DNA of 64,000 nt from Putridiphycobacter roseus (GCF_003234935.1 NZ_QKSB01000003.1:62001-126000); one strand, 5' to 3'. Shown: positions 36,438 through 44,135, counted from the first letter of the stretch. The notes: generated by a model from the letters alone, not told the origin. Translations and numbers: made by a program.

Positions 36438-36476
36438 CACCTATGTGATCCTCATTTTAGTATTGTTAGTATATAA

Positions 36477-36513
36477 AAAAAGAAGGTGTTTTAAAAAACA
36501 CCTTCTTTTTTTT
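36477..36513. terminator. Convergent terminator
   Basis: A 16-bp perfect stem, AAAAAGAAGGTGTTTT with its complement, two-base apex, flanked by A and T runs that suit both strands. Confidence 0.9.
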
Positions 36514-36536
36514 GTAAATATTTTAATTTTTACAAA

Positions 36537-36830
36537 TTATAATACTTTTGGGTATTCATTGCAGAATACCGGGAGAATAAAAAATACAAATAAGAAAAAC
36601 ATCAGTCCATAAAGTACCCCCATAAGTACTGGATAAATAATTATTCCACCTTTGGTACTTGGTTTTAATGAATGGGCCAAAAAACCATGCACTCCCATAC
36701 TAAAAAGCATAAAAAGGAAAGTGGCCATTCCAATCAAAAAGTTATTACTCTGCATTTCTTTAACACTATACAGGTAAATCCCCATTAATAATGCAGCTAT
36801 AATCAATAATACATAAATTCTACGTGCCAT
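36537..36830 (-). CDS. Small integral membrane protein
   Basis: A 97-residue protein with three hydrophobic helices (about 5-22, 30-52 and 68-90). I do not recognise the family. Its start lies five bases after the stop of the Usp gene at 36836, so it is the second gene of a two-gene unit under the stress box at 37773. A membrane role in stress adaptation is inferred only from that linkage. Confidence 0.68.
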   Translation of the reverse strand: MARRIYVLLIIAALLMGIYLYSVKEMQSNNFLIGMATFLFMLFSMGVHGFLAHSLKPSTKGGIIIYPVLMGVLYGLMFFLFVFFILPVFCNEYPKVL

Positions 36831-36835
36831 ATTTT

Positions 36836-37714
36836 TTATTTTAAGTTGATAAAGTCAAACATTCCAAAGTTTTCTTCATTAAAACTAACCAATGGTATTT
36901 TGCCATAAATTTCCATTTTTTTAACCAAGTCTTGGTGGAATATTTTTTTAAAAATTCCTTTTTCTTTTCTCTCTAACATTACTACCATATCTGCTTCCAC
37001 ATTATCCAAGTAATCTTTAAGCGATTCAAAAACAGTTTCAGATACAATCACTTTAAAGGATATTTTATCATATTTTACTTTTTCTTTTAATTTTGTTTCA
37101 AACCAACCCATTTGTGTGGCGTCTGAATATCCTTTTTCTGTTGATATATGTACTACCTTGATGGTAGCATCAAAAGCATTTGCTAAACCGGTTAATTTTT
37201 GAATCACTTCAATGTCTTTGTCAGTTTCAAAGTCGGTGGCATAAACAATGGTTTCAATGGCTTTATAATTAGCACAACTTGGTACTGCAACTACTAAAGA
37301 ATTAGCTTTATCAATGAGTTGCTTTGTAACGCTACCCATAATTAATTCTCTCGATATAGTTGCTCCTTTCATGCCTACAACAACCATAAATGCATGAATT
37401 TCATCTATTTTTGAAATTAAACCATGAAGCACAGATTTGTCATCTAACACCGAAATTTCTACATGATTCTCCTTTAAGTCAGTCCCTAAATGTGCCATGC
37501 AATAGGTTTCCAACTTAGTTTGTTGTTGTTTTAGTGTATCTTTCTCTAGCAAGGGGAATGATTCCTCCTCAATGATAGTTCCTAATATAGTTGGGTAATC
37601 AAATACATGGGTTACTACTAATTTTGCTTGTAATTTTTTGCTTATAGCATATGCATATTTTAATGCCACTTCTGCATTTTCTGAATAATCGGTGGCGCAT
37701 AGAATCTTTTTCAT
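36836..37714 (-). CDS. Universal stress protein, two domains, ATP-binding type
   Basis: A 292-residue tandem Usp. The ATG at 37714 (MKKILCATDYS) is chosen over an in-frame codon at 37789. The longer form would start inside the regulatory box and add 25 residues unlike any Usp. The first domain has GMKGATISRELIMGS, an intact G-xx-G-(9x)-G-S ATP loop; the second is degenerate. Usps of this type promote survival in starvation or oxygen limitation. It heads a unit with a small membrane protein. The promoter carries a perfect box and a perfect TAnnTTTG. Confidence 0.9.
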   Translation of the reverse strand: MKKILCATDYSENAEVALKYAYAISKKLQAKLVVTHVFDYPTILGTIIEEESFPLLEKDTLKQQQTKLETYCMAHLGTDLKENHVEISVLDDKSVLHGLISKIDEIHAFMVVVGMKGATISRELIMGSVTKQLIDKANSLVVAVPSCANYKAIETIVYATDFETDKDIEVIQKLTGLANAFDATIKVVHISTEKGYSDATQMGWFETKLKEKVKYDKISFKVIVSETVFESLKDYLDNVEADMVVMLERKEKGIFKKIFHQDLVKKMEIYGKIPLVSFNEENFGMFDFINLK

Positions 37715-37741
37715 CTTTTTGCTTTTTAATTGTATATAAAA

Positions 37742-37784
37742 CAAATTTACAGATAGGTATTCCCGTTTGAAATGACCTGCGTCA
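37742..37784 (-). promoter_or_regulatory. Stress box plus -7 element, Usp operon
   Basis: On the minus strand TGACGCAGGTCATTT (palindrome 37784-37773, centre 37778.5) precedes TAAATTTG (37749-37742). The centre is 29.5 bases from the first T of the -7 box. The position supports the start codon at 37714. Confidence 0.75.
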
Positions 37785-37879
37785 TGCAAGTGTTTTTTAC
37801 ATAAATAGATGGCGCGTGTTAAAGGTTAAATGTTTTAATCCAGATGGTTATTTTTTTTATTCTTGTTTTTATTCCCAAC

Positions 37880-37922
37880 TGACCTAGGTCATTTCTATCT
37901 ATAGAATAACCCTGTAATTTTG
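37880..37922 (+). promoter_or_regulatory. Stress box plus -7 element, four-gene operon
   Basis: TGACCTAGGTCATTT, a perfect palindrome at 37880-37891 (centre 37885.5), precedes TAATTTTG at 37915-37922. Same 29.5-base spacing as at the other boxes. It is divergent from the Usp operon box 101 bases away. Confidence 0.78.
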
Positions 37923-37947
37923 ATGCTTGAATCACATCTAAGAGGAC

Positions 37948-38163
37948 ATGAATAAATTAAATAAAATATTGACCGAGGTTTCTCAACTCACCCTTAATAT
38001 AGAGTCGAACTATCCCGAGTTATATCGGTTTATTGATGAAAACCCTATGACTATTCCCACAAGTAGTCATCCAGATATTGATAAGGAAGCCATGGAGGAT
38101 TATCTCAAGAGTTTGAAATCCATATTGAAACATCACATTGAAACACATCAAAATAAAAAATAA
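37948..38163 (+). CDS. Small helical protein (71 aa), stress operon
   Basis: A 71-residue soluble protein. Two helices flank a central ELYRFIDENPMTIPTSSHPDI loop. No domain name can be given, though similar short proteins are common in Bacteroidota stress loci. It is the first gene of an operon under a perfect stress box, with the start 26 bases after the -7 element. The stop is one base before the next gene's ATG. Role unknown; the tight linkage suggests it works with the ArsC/Spx-fold protein. Confidence 0.75.
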   Translation: MNKLNKILTEVSQLTLNIESNYPELYRFIDENPMTIPTSSHPDIDKEAMEDYLKSLKSILKHHIETHQNKK

Positions 38164-38164
38164 A

Positions 38165-38530
38165 ATGGGAGAAATAGCCACATCAAATAAAGAAATCATT
38201 TTGTATTATAATTCAAATTCAGCAAGGGCAAAACAAGCTTTAGCTTATGCTAAAGTGGAAGGAATACCTGTACAAGAATTTGACATCTTAAAAAATCCAC
38301 CAACAGGCACACAATTAGCAGAGATAGCTAAAGGCTTAGGTTTGGAAATTAAAGATTTAGTCAACCAAGAGCATCCGGCTTATAAAACACAATTTGAACA
38401 ACATACTTTTTCCTCTGATGACTGGATTAAGATGATAAGAAAAAATCCAGAAATTATGAAACAACCAATAGCTTTGCATGGTGATAAAATCAAAATATTG
38501 GCTGAACCTAAGGAATTATTGAGAATGTGA
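38165..38530 (+). CDS. ArsC/Spx-fold protein lacking the catalytic cysteine
   Basis: A 121-residue protein. The ATG at 38165 directly follows the preceding stop; an earlier in-frame codon at 38138 overlaps that gene and is not needed. The fold is ArsC/Spx/YffB-like: IILYYNSNSARAKQALAYAK, then the later L..IAKGLGLEIKDLV and QPIALHGDKIKIL. The position of the catalytic Cys (NxxC in ArsC, CxxC in Spx) is occupied by Ser, and the protein has no Cys at all. It cannot reduce arsenate by the usual route, so a binding or regulatory role, as for Spx on RNA polymerase, is more likely. Confidence 0.78.
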   Translation: MGEIATSNKEIILYYNSNSARAKQALAYAKVEGIPVQEFDILKNPPTGTQLAEIAKGLGLEIKDLVNQEHPAYKTQFEQHTFSSDDWIKMIRKNPEIMKQPIALHGDKIKILAEPKELLRM

Positions 38531-38640
38531 CCGGAAAGCTTTAAGCTAGCGCGTAACTATCTCCAAAAAGAAGTTTAACTTATTCTATTATAAGTGGACA
38601 ATAAATAAAATAAATACTAATTTTATAAATATAAAATATC

Positions 38641-39027
38641 ATGGTAGAACCAGTAATTTACAATTCAGATTTACATTTTGAACATAACCAATGGAGCAGC
38701 GAGCTATCTTTTTGGGAAGACGAATTAAAAAGTTATAAAAACAGAATAGCTGAATTGGCAGCAAGATGGACGGATACAGATGTTTTGGCTGAATTAGAAC
38801 ATTTTCAAAACTTATTCATTAGACATGGAGAAGTGATAGACAATTTACAACACGACATTAATGTACATGAAAGTAGCATGAGTGCACATGATGCCAAAGG
38901 GGAAGATGTGATGGATCCAGCTTTAGTGAAAAAACACTTACAGTTTAGAGAACGTATGGAAGCGCAAAGACAAATCTATAACGATCTTAAAAAAGATTTC
39001 TTTCGTTTCTTATCTAAATACATGTAA
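38641..39027 (+). CDS. Coiled-coil hypothetical protein (128 aa), stress operon
   Basis: A soluble, almost fully helical protein with heptad-like spacing throughout (SFWEDELKSYKNRIAEL, LAELEHFQNLFIRH, LQFRERMEAQRQIYNDL). Two His-containing stretches (HEHN-like near 14 and NVHESSMSAHD near 85) could bind metal, as in hemerythrin-like bundles, but no family match is clear. It lies 110 bases after the ArsC-like gene and 51 before the dehydrogenase gene, and is probably co-transcribed with them. Function unknown. Confidence 0.68.
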   Translation: MVEPVIYNSDLHFEHNQWSSELSFWEDELKSYKNRIAELAARWTDTDVLAELEHFQNLFIRHGEVIDNLQHDINVHESSMSAHDAKGEDVMDPALVKKHLQFRERMEAQRQIYNDLKKDFFRFLSKYM

Positions 39028-39078
39028 TTTTAGTAACCATTTATTTTTTCTTTAAAATAATAGATTAAAACAATTAAA

Positions 39079-39975
39079 ATGAAATACAATAATATTACGA
39101 TAGCAGGTAGTGGTGTTTTAGGATACCAAATAGCTTTTCAAGCGGCTTTTCATGGTTTTAATGTCACTGTTTACGACATTAATGATGCTGTTTTAGAAAA
39201 AGCAAAGGCAAAGTTTGAAACTATGAGTGCTGCTTTTAAAGCAGACTTAAATGCAACGCAAGAACAATTAGATAAGACAAAAAAGAACTTAAGCTATAAT
39301 TCCAATTTGGCAGAAGCAGTAAAAGATGCGGATTTATTAATAGAAGCAGTACCCGAAAACCCTAAAATTAAAATTGAGTTTTATGAAAAACTTGCAAAAG
39401 TAGCCCCTGAGAAAACAGTTTTTGCAACAAATTCTTCTACACTTTTACCCAGTCAATTTGCTGAGTATACCGGTCGACCTGCAAAATTTTTAGCCTTGCA
39501 TTTTGCCAATACAATATGGTTGCACAATACAGCTGAAATAATGGGACATGCGGGCACAGATCCTAATGTATTTAATGATGTAGTTAGTTTTGCAAAAGAA
39601 ATTGGCATGCTGGCTTTACCGTTGCATAAAGAACAACCTGGTTATATTCTTAATTCTTTATTGGTGCCTTTATTGTCAGCAGCTACAGATTTATTGGTGA
39701 ACGAAGTAGCAGATGCACCCACTATAGATAAAACATGGATGAAGGCTACTGGAGCACCACTCGGACCTTTCGGGATTTTGGATGTGGTTGGTGTAACTAC
39801 CGCTTACAACATTAATAAAATGACAGCGGAGCGCACTAAAGATCCATTAAAAATTAAAACGGTAGCATACTTTAAAGAAAACTATATCGATAAAAATAAA
39901 TTAGGCGTATCTACCGGAGAAGGGTTTTATAAGTATCCTAATCCAGCCTATAATGCACCCGATTTTTTAAAATAA
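39079..39975 (+). CDS. 3-hydroxyacyl-CoA dehydrogenase, NAD-binding type
   Basis: A 298-residue Rossmann-fold enzyme. GSGVLGYQIA near residue 10 binds NAD; DLLIEAVPENP, FATNSSTLLPSQ and the ALHFAN catalytic His region match the 3-hydroxyacyl/hydroxybutyryl-CoA dehydrogenase family. The C-terminal helical domain ends in TGEGFYKYP. It oxidises 3-hydroxyacyl-CoA to 3-ketoacyl-CoA, or the reverse. It is the last gene of the stress-box operon, an unusual place for a fatty-acid enzyme, and may link the response to lipid or storage-polymer metabolism. Confidence 0.88.
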   Translation: MKYNNITIAGSGVLGYQIAFQAAFHGFNVTVYDINDAVLEKAKAKFETMSAAFKADLNATQEQLDKTKKNLSYNSNLAEAVKDADLLIEAVPENPKIKIEFYEKLAKVAPEKTVFATNSSTLLPSQFAEYTGRPAKFLALHFANTIWLHNTAEIMGHAGTDPNVFNDVVSFAKEIGMLALPLHKEQPGYILNSLLVPLLSAATDLLVNEVADAPTIDKTWMKATGAPLGPFGILDVVGVTTAYNINKMTAERTKDPLKIKTVAYFKENYIDKNKLGVSTGEGFYKYPNPAYNAPDFLK

Positions 39976-40064
39976 ATTTGAATCGCAGGATAGTGAATTT
40001 TAAGTAAAATTACTTATCGGCATAAGCTATCATTATCGTTGCGAAGACTGATGAAAGCGTCTAT

Positions 40065-40105
40065 AAAAAGGCATGATTTATATATAAGTCATGCCTTTTT
40101 TTTAT
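40065..40105 (+). terminator. Terminator of the four-gene stress operon
   Basis: AAAAAGGCATGA pairs with TCATGCCTTTTT, 12-base A/T loop, T run after the stem. Confidence 0.88.
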
Positions 40106-40243
40106 GCAAAATTATGCATAGATATTACTTTAAATCTATTCTTATTAAGGATAAAAAAGAGTCTGTATTAACATATTGTTAAATATGTTTTTAACGTGCG
40201 ATTCATGGATTATTTTAACTTTTTTAAAAAAATATATTGTTGC

Positions 40244-40286
40244 TGACCTGGGTCATTTCGACAATGCTTAATTGGGACTAAATTTG
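40244..40286 (+). promoter_or_regulatory. Stress box plus -7 element, hibernation operon
   Basis: TGACCTGGGTCATTT (palindrome 40244-40255, centre 40249.5) precedes TAAATTTG at 40279-40286, again exactly 29.5 bases from the centre. The leader is longer than at the other boxes. Confidence 0.77.
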
Positions 40287-40354
40287 ACGTATAATTCAAA
40301 GCAATAATATACCATTTTAAGTAGTAAAGCTTAAAGTAAACAAATATCGAAATT

Positions 40355-40669
40355 ATGCTCATTGAAATAAATACAGATAAGACCATACAATGGAATGGCG
40401 AACAAAAAAAAATACAATCTACACAAATTGCAAAAGCGTTAGAAAGATTCGAATCTAACATTACCCGCATTGAAGTTCATTTAAAGGATGAAAATGGGGA
40501 TAAAAAAGGGTTGGACGATATGTCTTGTTTATTGGAAGCAAGATTAGAAGGAAAGCAACCGATTGCAGTTAGTAGTCAAGCTAATTCTATTGATCTTGCC
40601 GTTTTAGGAGCAATTCATAAAATGAAAGCGGCCATTGAAACCATAGTTGGGCGTAGAAATAATAAATAA
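40355..40669 (+). CDS. HPF/RaiA-family ribosome-associated protein
   Basis: A 104-residue protein of the hibernation-promoting/sigma-54-modulation type. It has the beta-strand pattern VHLKDENGDKKG..D..CLLEARLEG..PIAVSSQANS followed by the amphipathic helix AVLGAIHKMKAAIE. The short form without a C-terminal dimerisation domain is seen. It should bind the 30S subunit and inactivate or protect ribosomes during dormancy. It heads an operon under the stress box, followed by an eRF1-like protein, so translation control appears to be a main output. Confidence 0.8.
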   Translation: MLIEINTDKTIQWNGEQKKIQSTQIAKALERFESNITRIEVHLKDENGDKKGLDDMSCLLEARLEGKQPIAVSSQANSIDLAVLGAIHKMKAAIETIVGRRNNK

Positions 40670-40681
40670 AAAAAATAAATC

Positions 40682-41065
40682 ATGACGGAAACAAAAAACA
40701 ATTTAGGCATTTGGATGGATCATTCAAACGCTCATTTAATAGACTTAAAAACAAAAAGTAATAACCAGGTTATTACTTCCGATTTTACGGATAGTGTAAA
40801 AGAGGAGACCATCAAAAAAAGTGAAAATGTAATGCACAATAAAGAACAGCAAATGCATGAAGCTTATTATAAAAAAATTGCGGCAGAAATTTTAAAGTAT
40901 GATCATGTATTGCTTTTTGGACCAACAAAAGCCAAAGTGGAATTGCATAACTTCTTAAATAAGGATACTCATTTTAAAGGGATAATAATAGACATTGAAG
41001 CGGCGGATAAAATGACTGATAATGAAGAAGTCGCTTTTGTTAAAAAACACTTTGAAAAAGGATAA
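40682..41065 (+). CDS. eRF1/baeRF-like small protein
   Basis: A 127-residue soluble protein. The start (LGIWMDHSNAHLIDL) and the segment YDHVLLFGPTKAKVELHNFL followed by DKMTDNEEVAFVKKHF recall the host-attachment/bacterial eRF1-like (baeRF) superfamily, which is linked to ribosome or translation control. It is shorter than typical members, so it covers a single domain. It is encoded 12 bases after the HPF-like gene, a linkage that fits action on idle or stalled ribosomes. Substrate or partner unknown. Confidence 0.65.
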   Translation: MTETKNNLGIWMDHSNAHLIDLKTKSNNQVITSDFTDSVKEETIKKSENVMHNKEQQMHEAYYKKIAAEILKYDHVLLFGPTKAKVELHNFLNKDTHFKGIIIDIEAADKMTDNEEVAFVKKHFEKG

Positions 41066-41089
41066 TTACTAATTTAAAAAAAAAATAAA

Positions 41090-41428
41090 ATGGAAAATTT
41101 CAAAAAAGAAGTCAATGATAAAATTGACGCGAACAAACAAAGTATCATCAATTTCAATCAAAGAATTGCGGAGGAGAAAAAAGAAGTAAAAGCGGAGTAT
41201 CAAAAGAAAATTGAAGCGTTAAACCAAAAGAATACCGACTTGAAAAAAAGGTTGGAAGATTATAAAATGGAAGGGAAGGAAGACTGGAACCAGTTTAAAA
41301 CCAAGTTTGGAAGTGATTTGGATAATTTAGGGCATGCATTTGCAAACTTTTTCAAGAAAGAACAAAATGATACCGCAAAAACAGCTGACAGTCCGACTAA
41401 TAAGTCACAAAATACGACCGTAAAATAA
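41090..41428 (+). CDS. Coiled-coil stress protein (sll1863-like)
   Basis: A 112-residue, highly charged protein. Residues 1-65 form a continuous coiled coil (NQRIAEEKKEVKAEYQKKIEAL), then GKEDWNQFKTKFGSDLDNL, a short hydrophobic helix and a polar tail. The W..FK..F.SDLD.L pattern resembles sll1863-type stress proteins and is shared with the lipoprotein at 42415. No signal peptide. Third gene of the hibernation operon. Likely a structural or scaffold protein; partner unknown. Confidence 0.65.
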   Translation: MENFKKEVNDKIDANKQSIINFNQRIAEEKKEVKAEYQKKIEALNQKNTDLKKRLEDYKMEGKEDWNQFKTKFGSDLDNLGHAFANFFKKEQNDTAKTADSPTNKSQNTTVK

Positions 41429-41561
41429 ATTTTTCAATCTGGAGAAAAAGCGCAAATTAAACATCCTAATTATTAAAAGGAAATAGTTTAATAAGCTGAA
41501 ATTTAGTGATTAATTAGGCGGAGAATTAAATAATAAATATAATTTTTAAAACAAAAATAAA

Positions 41562-42380
41562 ATGGCAAATATTATCGTAGTTTCTTTTAAAGAAGAAGGA
41601 AAAGCAATTGAAGCTTTACATAAAATGAAAGAGTTAGATGCTTATGGCGACATCACGCTGTATGATCATATGATTATTCGCAAAAAGGCGAATGACGATT
41701 TTGATATTTTAGAGGACAAAGCAGAAGGTCCAATATGGCGAACTTTTACTGGAATGGCACTTGGCGGATTAGTTGGTGCAATTGCAGGACCAATAGGTTT
41801 TGTTGTGGGAATGATTTCTGGTACTGCCGCTGGAGCCATGCTTGATGTCAGCGAGTACGACATGGAAGATGAGTTTGTTAAGGAGGTTACAAATAGCATG
41901 AAAGTAGGGGATATCACTATTATTTCAGAAGTAGGAGAAAATAGTTCCATCTATATTGATGAATACTTAAAAGGTTTTAACGTAGATGTGTTTAGAACAG
42001 ACGAAGACGAAGAGTTTTATAACTATATAGATGAGCAAATTGAAGACTTTGAAGATGATATTGAAGATTTAAGGGACGAATTAAAGGATGCTACTGCAAC
42101 TGAAAAAGTAAAAATAAACGCAAAAATTACTGAATTAAAAGCAAAAAGAAAAGCGAAAATTGCAGAATTAGAAGCAAAAAGAAAAGCAGATGTAGAGCTA
42201 CTTAAAGAGAAAACAAAAAACAGAATCAAAAAGTTAGAAGCACGTCTTCACCGTTATAAAGATGCAGTTGCAAACACGATAAATGCAACTAGAAAAAACA
42301 GATTGATTAAAAAGATTAAAAAAGAGGAAGAAAAATTAAATCGATTACATGATGCTTTAGGCGAAGATATAATCGATTAA
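41562..42380 (+). CDS. DUF1269-like protein with long charged coiled coil
   Basis: A 272-residue protein. The N-terminal half matches DUF1269 proteins: VVSFKEEGKAIEAL, a Gly-rich hydrophobic hairpin (TFTGMALGGLVGAIAGPIG, then VVGMISGTAAGAML) and VGDITIISEV. The second half (about 150-265) is an unbroken Lys/Glu/Arg coiled coil. The Gly-rich part may insert in or lie on the membrane. The coiled coil may contact the neighbouring coiled-coil proteins encoded on both sides. Separated by 133 bases from the preceding gene, it may have its own promoter, but no clear box is seen. Confidence 0.7.
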   Translation: MANIIVVSFKEEGKAIEALHKMKELDAYGDITLYDHMIIRKKANDDFDILEDKAEGPIWRTFTGMALGGLVGAIAGPIGFVVGMISGTAAGAMLDVSEYDMEDEFVKEVTNSMKVGDITIISEVGENSSIYIDEYLKGFNVDVFRTDEDEEFYNYIDEQIEDFEDDIEDLRDELKDATATEKVKINAKITELKAKRKAKIAELEAKRKADVELLKEKTKNRIKKLEARLHRYKDAVANTINATRKNRLIKKIKKEEEKLNRLHDALGEDIID

Positions 42381-42414
42381 AATATCTAATAATTTTAAAA
42401 AAAAATAATACATC

Positions 42415-42915
42415 ATGAAAAAGCAATTTATATATATAATGACGGTAGGTTTAATGGCAGGAACGCTATTAACCAGTTGCGGGGAAGCGTCAAAAAATGA
42501 CTTAAAAGATGCCAAAGAAGACATGTCAGAGGTAACAGGTGATTTAAAAAGGGCCAATAAAGATGCCAAATTGGAAGTGAAAAACGCAGTAAATGCGCAA
42601 TGGGATACATTTAAAACGCAATCAGACTTGGCAATTAGCAGTACGGAAGCTGAAATTTTGGTGCTTCGTGAAAAAATTGCGAAAGCAAATGATGCTCAAC
42701 GTAAAAAATTAAACGCTGCGCTGGATAAATTGGAGAAAAAAAATCAAGAATTAAAAGCGGAAATAGCGGAAAGAAATCAAAAAATTAAAGAAGAAGCAAT
42801 TGATTTTGATGAAGCTGCAAAGGAAAGTGAAAAAGAATTTGAACGCGAATTCAATCACGATATGAAAGAATTAGGTACTGCTTTAAAAGACCTATTTAAA
42901 AATAATGTAGAATAA
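42415..42915 (+). CDS. Coiled-coil lipoprotein (sll1863-like)
   Basis: A 166-residue lipoprotein (lipobox LLTSC, Cys22) followed almost entirely by charged coiled coil (about 30-145). NAQWDTFKTQSDLAI and a final LGTALKDLF echo the cytoplasmic coiled-coil protein at 41090. Located in the periplasm or outer membrane. It stands 34 bases after the DUF1269-like gene and 15 before the HdeD-like gene. Possibly stabilises the envelope under stress; the function is inferred only from context. Confidence 0.72.
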   Translation: MKKQFIYIMTVGLMAGTLLTSCGEASKNDLKDAKEDMSEVTGDLKRANKDAKLEVKNAVNAQWDTFKTQSDLAISSTEAEILVLREKIAKANDAQRKKLNAALDKLEKKNQELKAEIAERNQKIKEEAIDFDEAAKESEKEFEREFNHDMKELGTALKDLFKNNVE

Positions 42916-42930
42916 TTAAAACCTTAAATT

Positions 42931-43494
42931 ATGAGAACATCATTATTTGATTCAATGCAATCTGCTGTAAAAAATTGGTGGATGTCTGTATTATTAGGCA
43001 TTTTATATGTCATTTTAGGATTTTGGGTCTTTAGCACCCCCCTCGAAAGTTATGTCACCTTAACCATGGTATTTAGCATATTTATTTTTGCCTCCGGCAT
43101 CATGGAAATTGCTTTTGCTGTTGCTAATAGCAATCAGACAGTAGGGTGGGGATGGTACCTTACCGGAGGTATTTTAGATTTGATTATAGGCATACTTTTA
43201 ATTTCTAATCCATTAATCACTATGGCCATTTTACCTTTTTATATTGGGTTTTGGCTAATGTTTAGAGGAATGATGGCAGTAGGCCTTTCCATACCACTAA
43301 AGACCGTAGGTATGAGAAATTGGGGCTGGATGTTAATCGCTGGAATTGCCACCATTATTTTTGCTTTCCTAATTATATCTAACCCTTTATTTGGTAGTAT
43401 GAGTATCGTATATACTTCAGCTGTTGCATTTATTATGGTAGGGGTATTTAGAATATTCTTAGGATTTAGTTTAAAAGCTTTTAATTTAAAATAA
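42931..43494 (+). CDS. HdeD/DUF308-family membrane protein
   Basis: A 187-residue protein with six membrane helices in three pairs, each pair carrying an LLGI.Y..LG.WV or LTGGILDLIIGILLI type hairpin, typical of HdeD/DUF308. Escherichia coli HdeD is linked to acid resistance at high cell density; the biochemical activity is not known. It is the last gene of the hibernation/envelope-stress set. A large imperfect hairpin with a T run follows 36 bases later. Confidence 0.85.
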   Translation: MRTSLFDSMQSAVKNWWMSVLLGILYVILGFWVFSTPLESYVTLTMVFSIFIFASGIMEIAFAVANSNQTVGWGWYLTGGILDLIIGILLISNPLITMAILPFYIGFWLMFRGMMAVGLSIPLKTVGMRNWGWMLIAGIATIIFAFLIISNPLFGSMSIVYTSAVAFIMVGVFRIFLGFSLKAFNLK

Positions 43495-43530
43495 AATATT
43501 TTGGACTAATAACGAAGACTAAAATTAATT

Positions 43531-43620
43531 AAAAAGGATGCAATAACCATCAGATGGCAATGATCTAGTCTACTAGTTTTTTGTCGATATTTTGATAGTT
43601 ATCGCATCCTTTTTTTTTTT
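43531..43620 (+). terminator. Large hairpin terminator of the stress island
   Basis: 22-base arms (43531-43552 and 43593-43614) pair at 20 positions, enclosing a 40-base loop with its own CTAGT/ACTAG stem, and end in a T run. It is bigger than the other terminators in the window. Confidence 0.75.
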
Positions 43621-43710
43621 GCTCTAATCTATTTCTCAATTACCTAAAACTTCCGGTAAAATTGTTTACCTCTTATCCATATTAATATAGGAATATGCTG
43701 TTGAATTTTA

Positions 43711-43718
43711 TAATTTTG
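43711..43718 (+). promoter_or_regulatory. -7 box of the DUF983 gene
   Basis: TAATTTTG matches TAnnTTTG, 48 bases before the ATG at 43767. Confidence 0.45.
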
Positions 43719-43766
43719 TAAATGATCTTCAATTCAAAAAAAGATTTCCTCTATTTCTAATTAAAA

Positions 43767-44135
43767 ATGAAAAAAAAGTCCATTATAAAGTCTATCCTAC
43801 AACTCAAATGTCCACATTGTAGAACTGGTGATTTATTTACTAACCCTGGCTTATTTAAGTATTCTAAAATGTTAGATATGCCAGAGCATTGTGCCCATTG
43901 CGGACAAAAATATGAGATAGAACCTGGTTTTTGGATTGGTGCTTTGTGGACTTCTTATCCTATAATAGTACTTATTATCACACCTTTTATTATCGCTGCT
44001 GTAACTATGGTTAATATAAATGTCTGGTTTTTGGCAGCAGCTTTAGTATTAACTATGTTGATATTCTTTCCTTTAACCCTAAGATTAGGGCGTGCAATTT
44101 GGATTTATATATTTGTACGGTACAAAAATGACTAG
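43767..44135 (+). CDS. DUF983 zinc-ribbon membrane protein
   Basis: A 122-residue protein. Two Cys pairs (KCPHCRTG and HCAHCGQ) form a probable zinc ribbon in the first 45 residues. The motif EPGFWIGALW and two membrane helices follow (about 58-80 and 84-105), as in the DUF983 family. DUF983 proteins often occur near respiratory oxidase genes in proteobacteria, but none is present here. Function unknown. Stand-alone gene with its own -7 box. Confidence 0.85.
   Translation: MKKKSIIKSILQLKCPHCRTGDLFTNPGLFKYSKMLDMPEHCAHCGQKYEIEPGFWIGALWTSYPIIVLIITPFIIAAVTMVNINVWFLAAALVLTMLIFFPLTLRLGRAIWIYIFVRYKND

Larger units (their letters stand above)
39976..40354. other. Intergenic region between the two stress operons
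   Basis: 379 bases. Contains the terminator of the dehydrogenase operon (40065-40100) and the next operon's promoter (40244-40286), with a leader of about 65 bases to the ATG at 40355. The rest shows nothing I can support. Confidence 0.65.
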
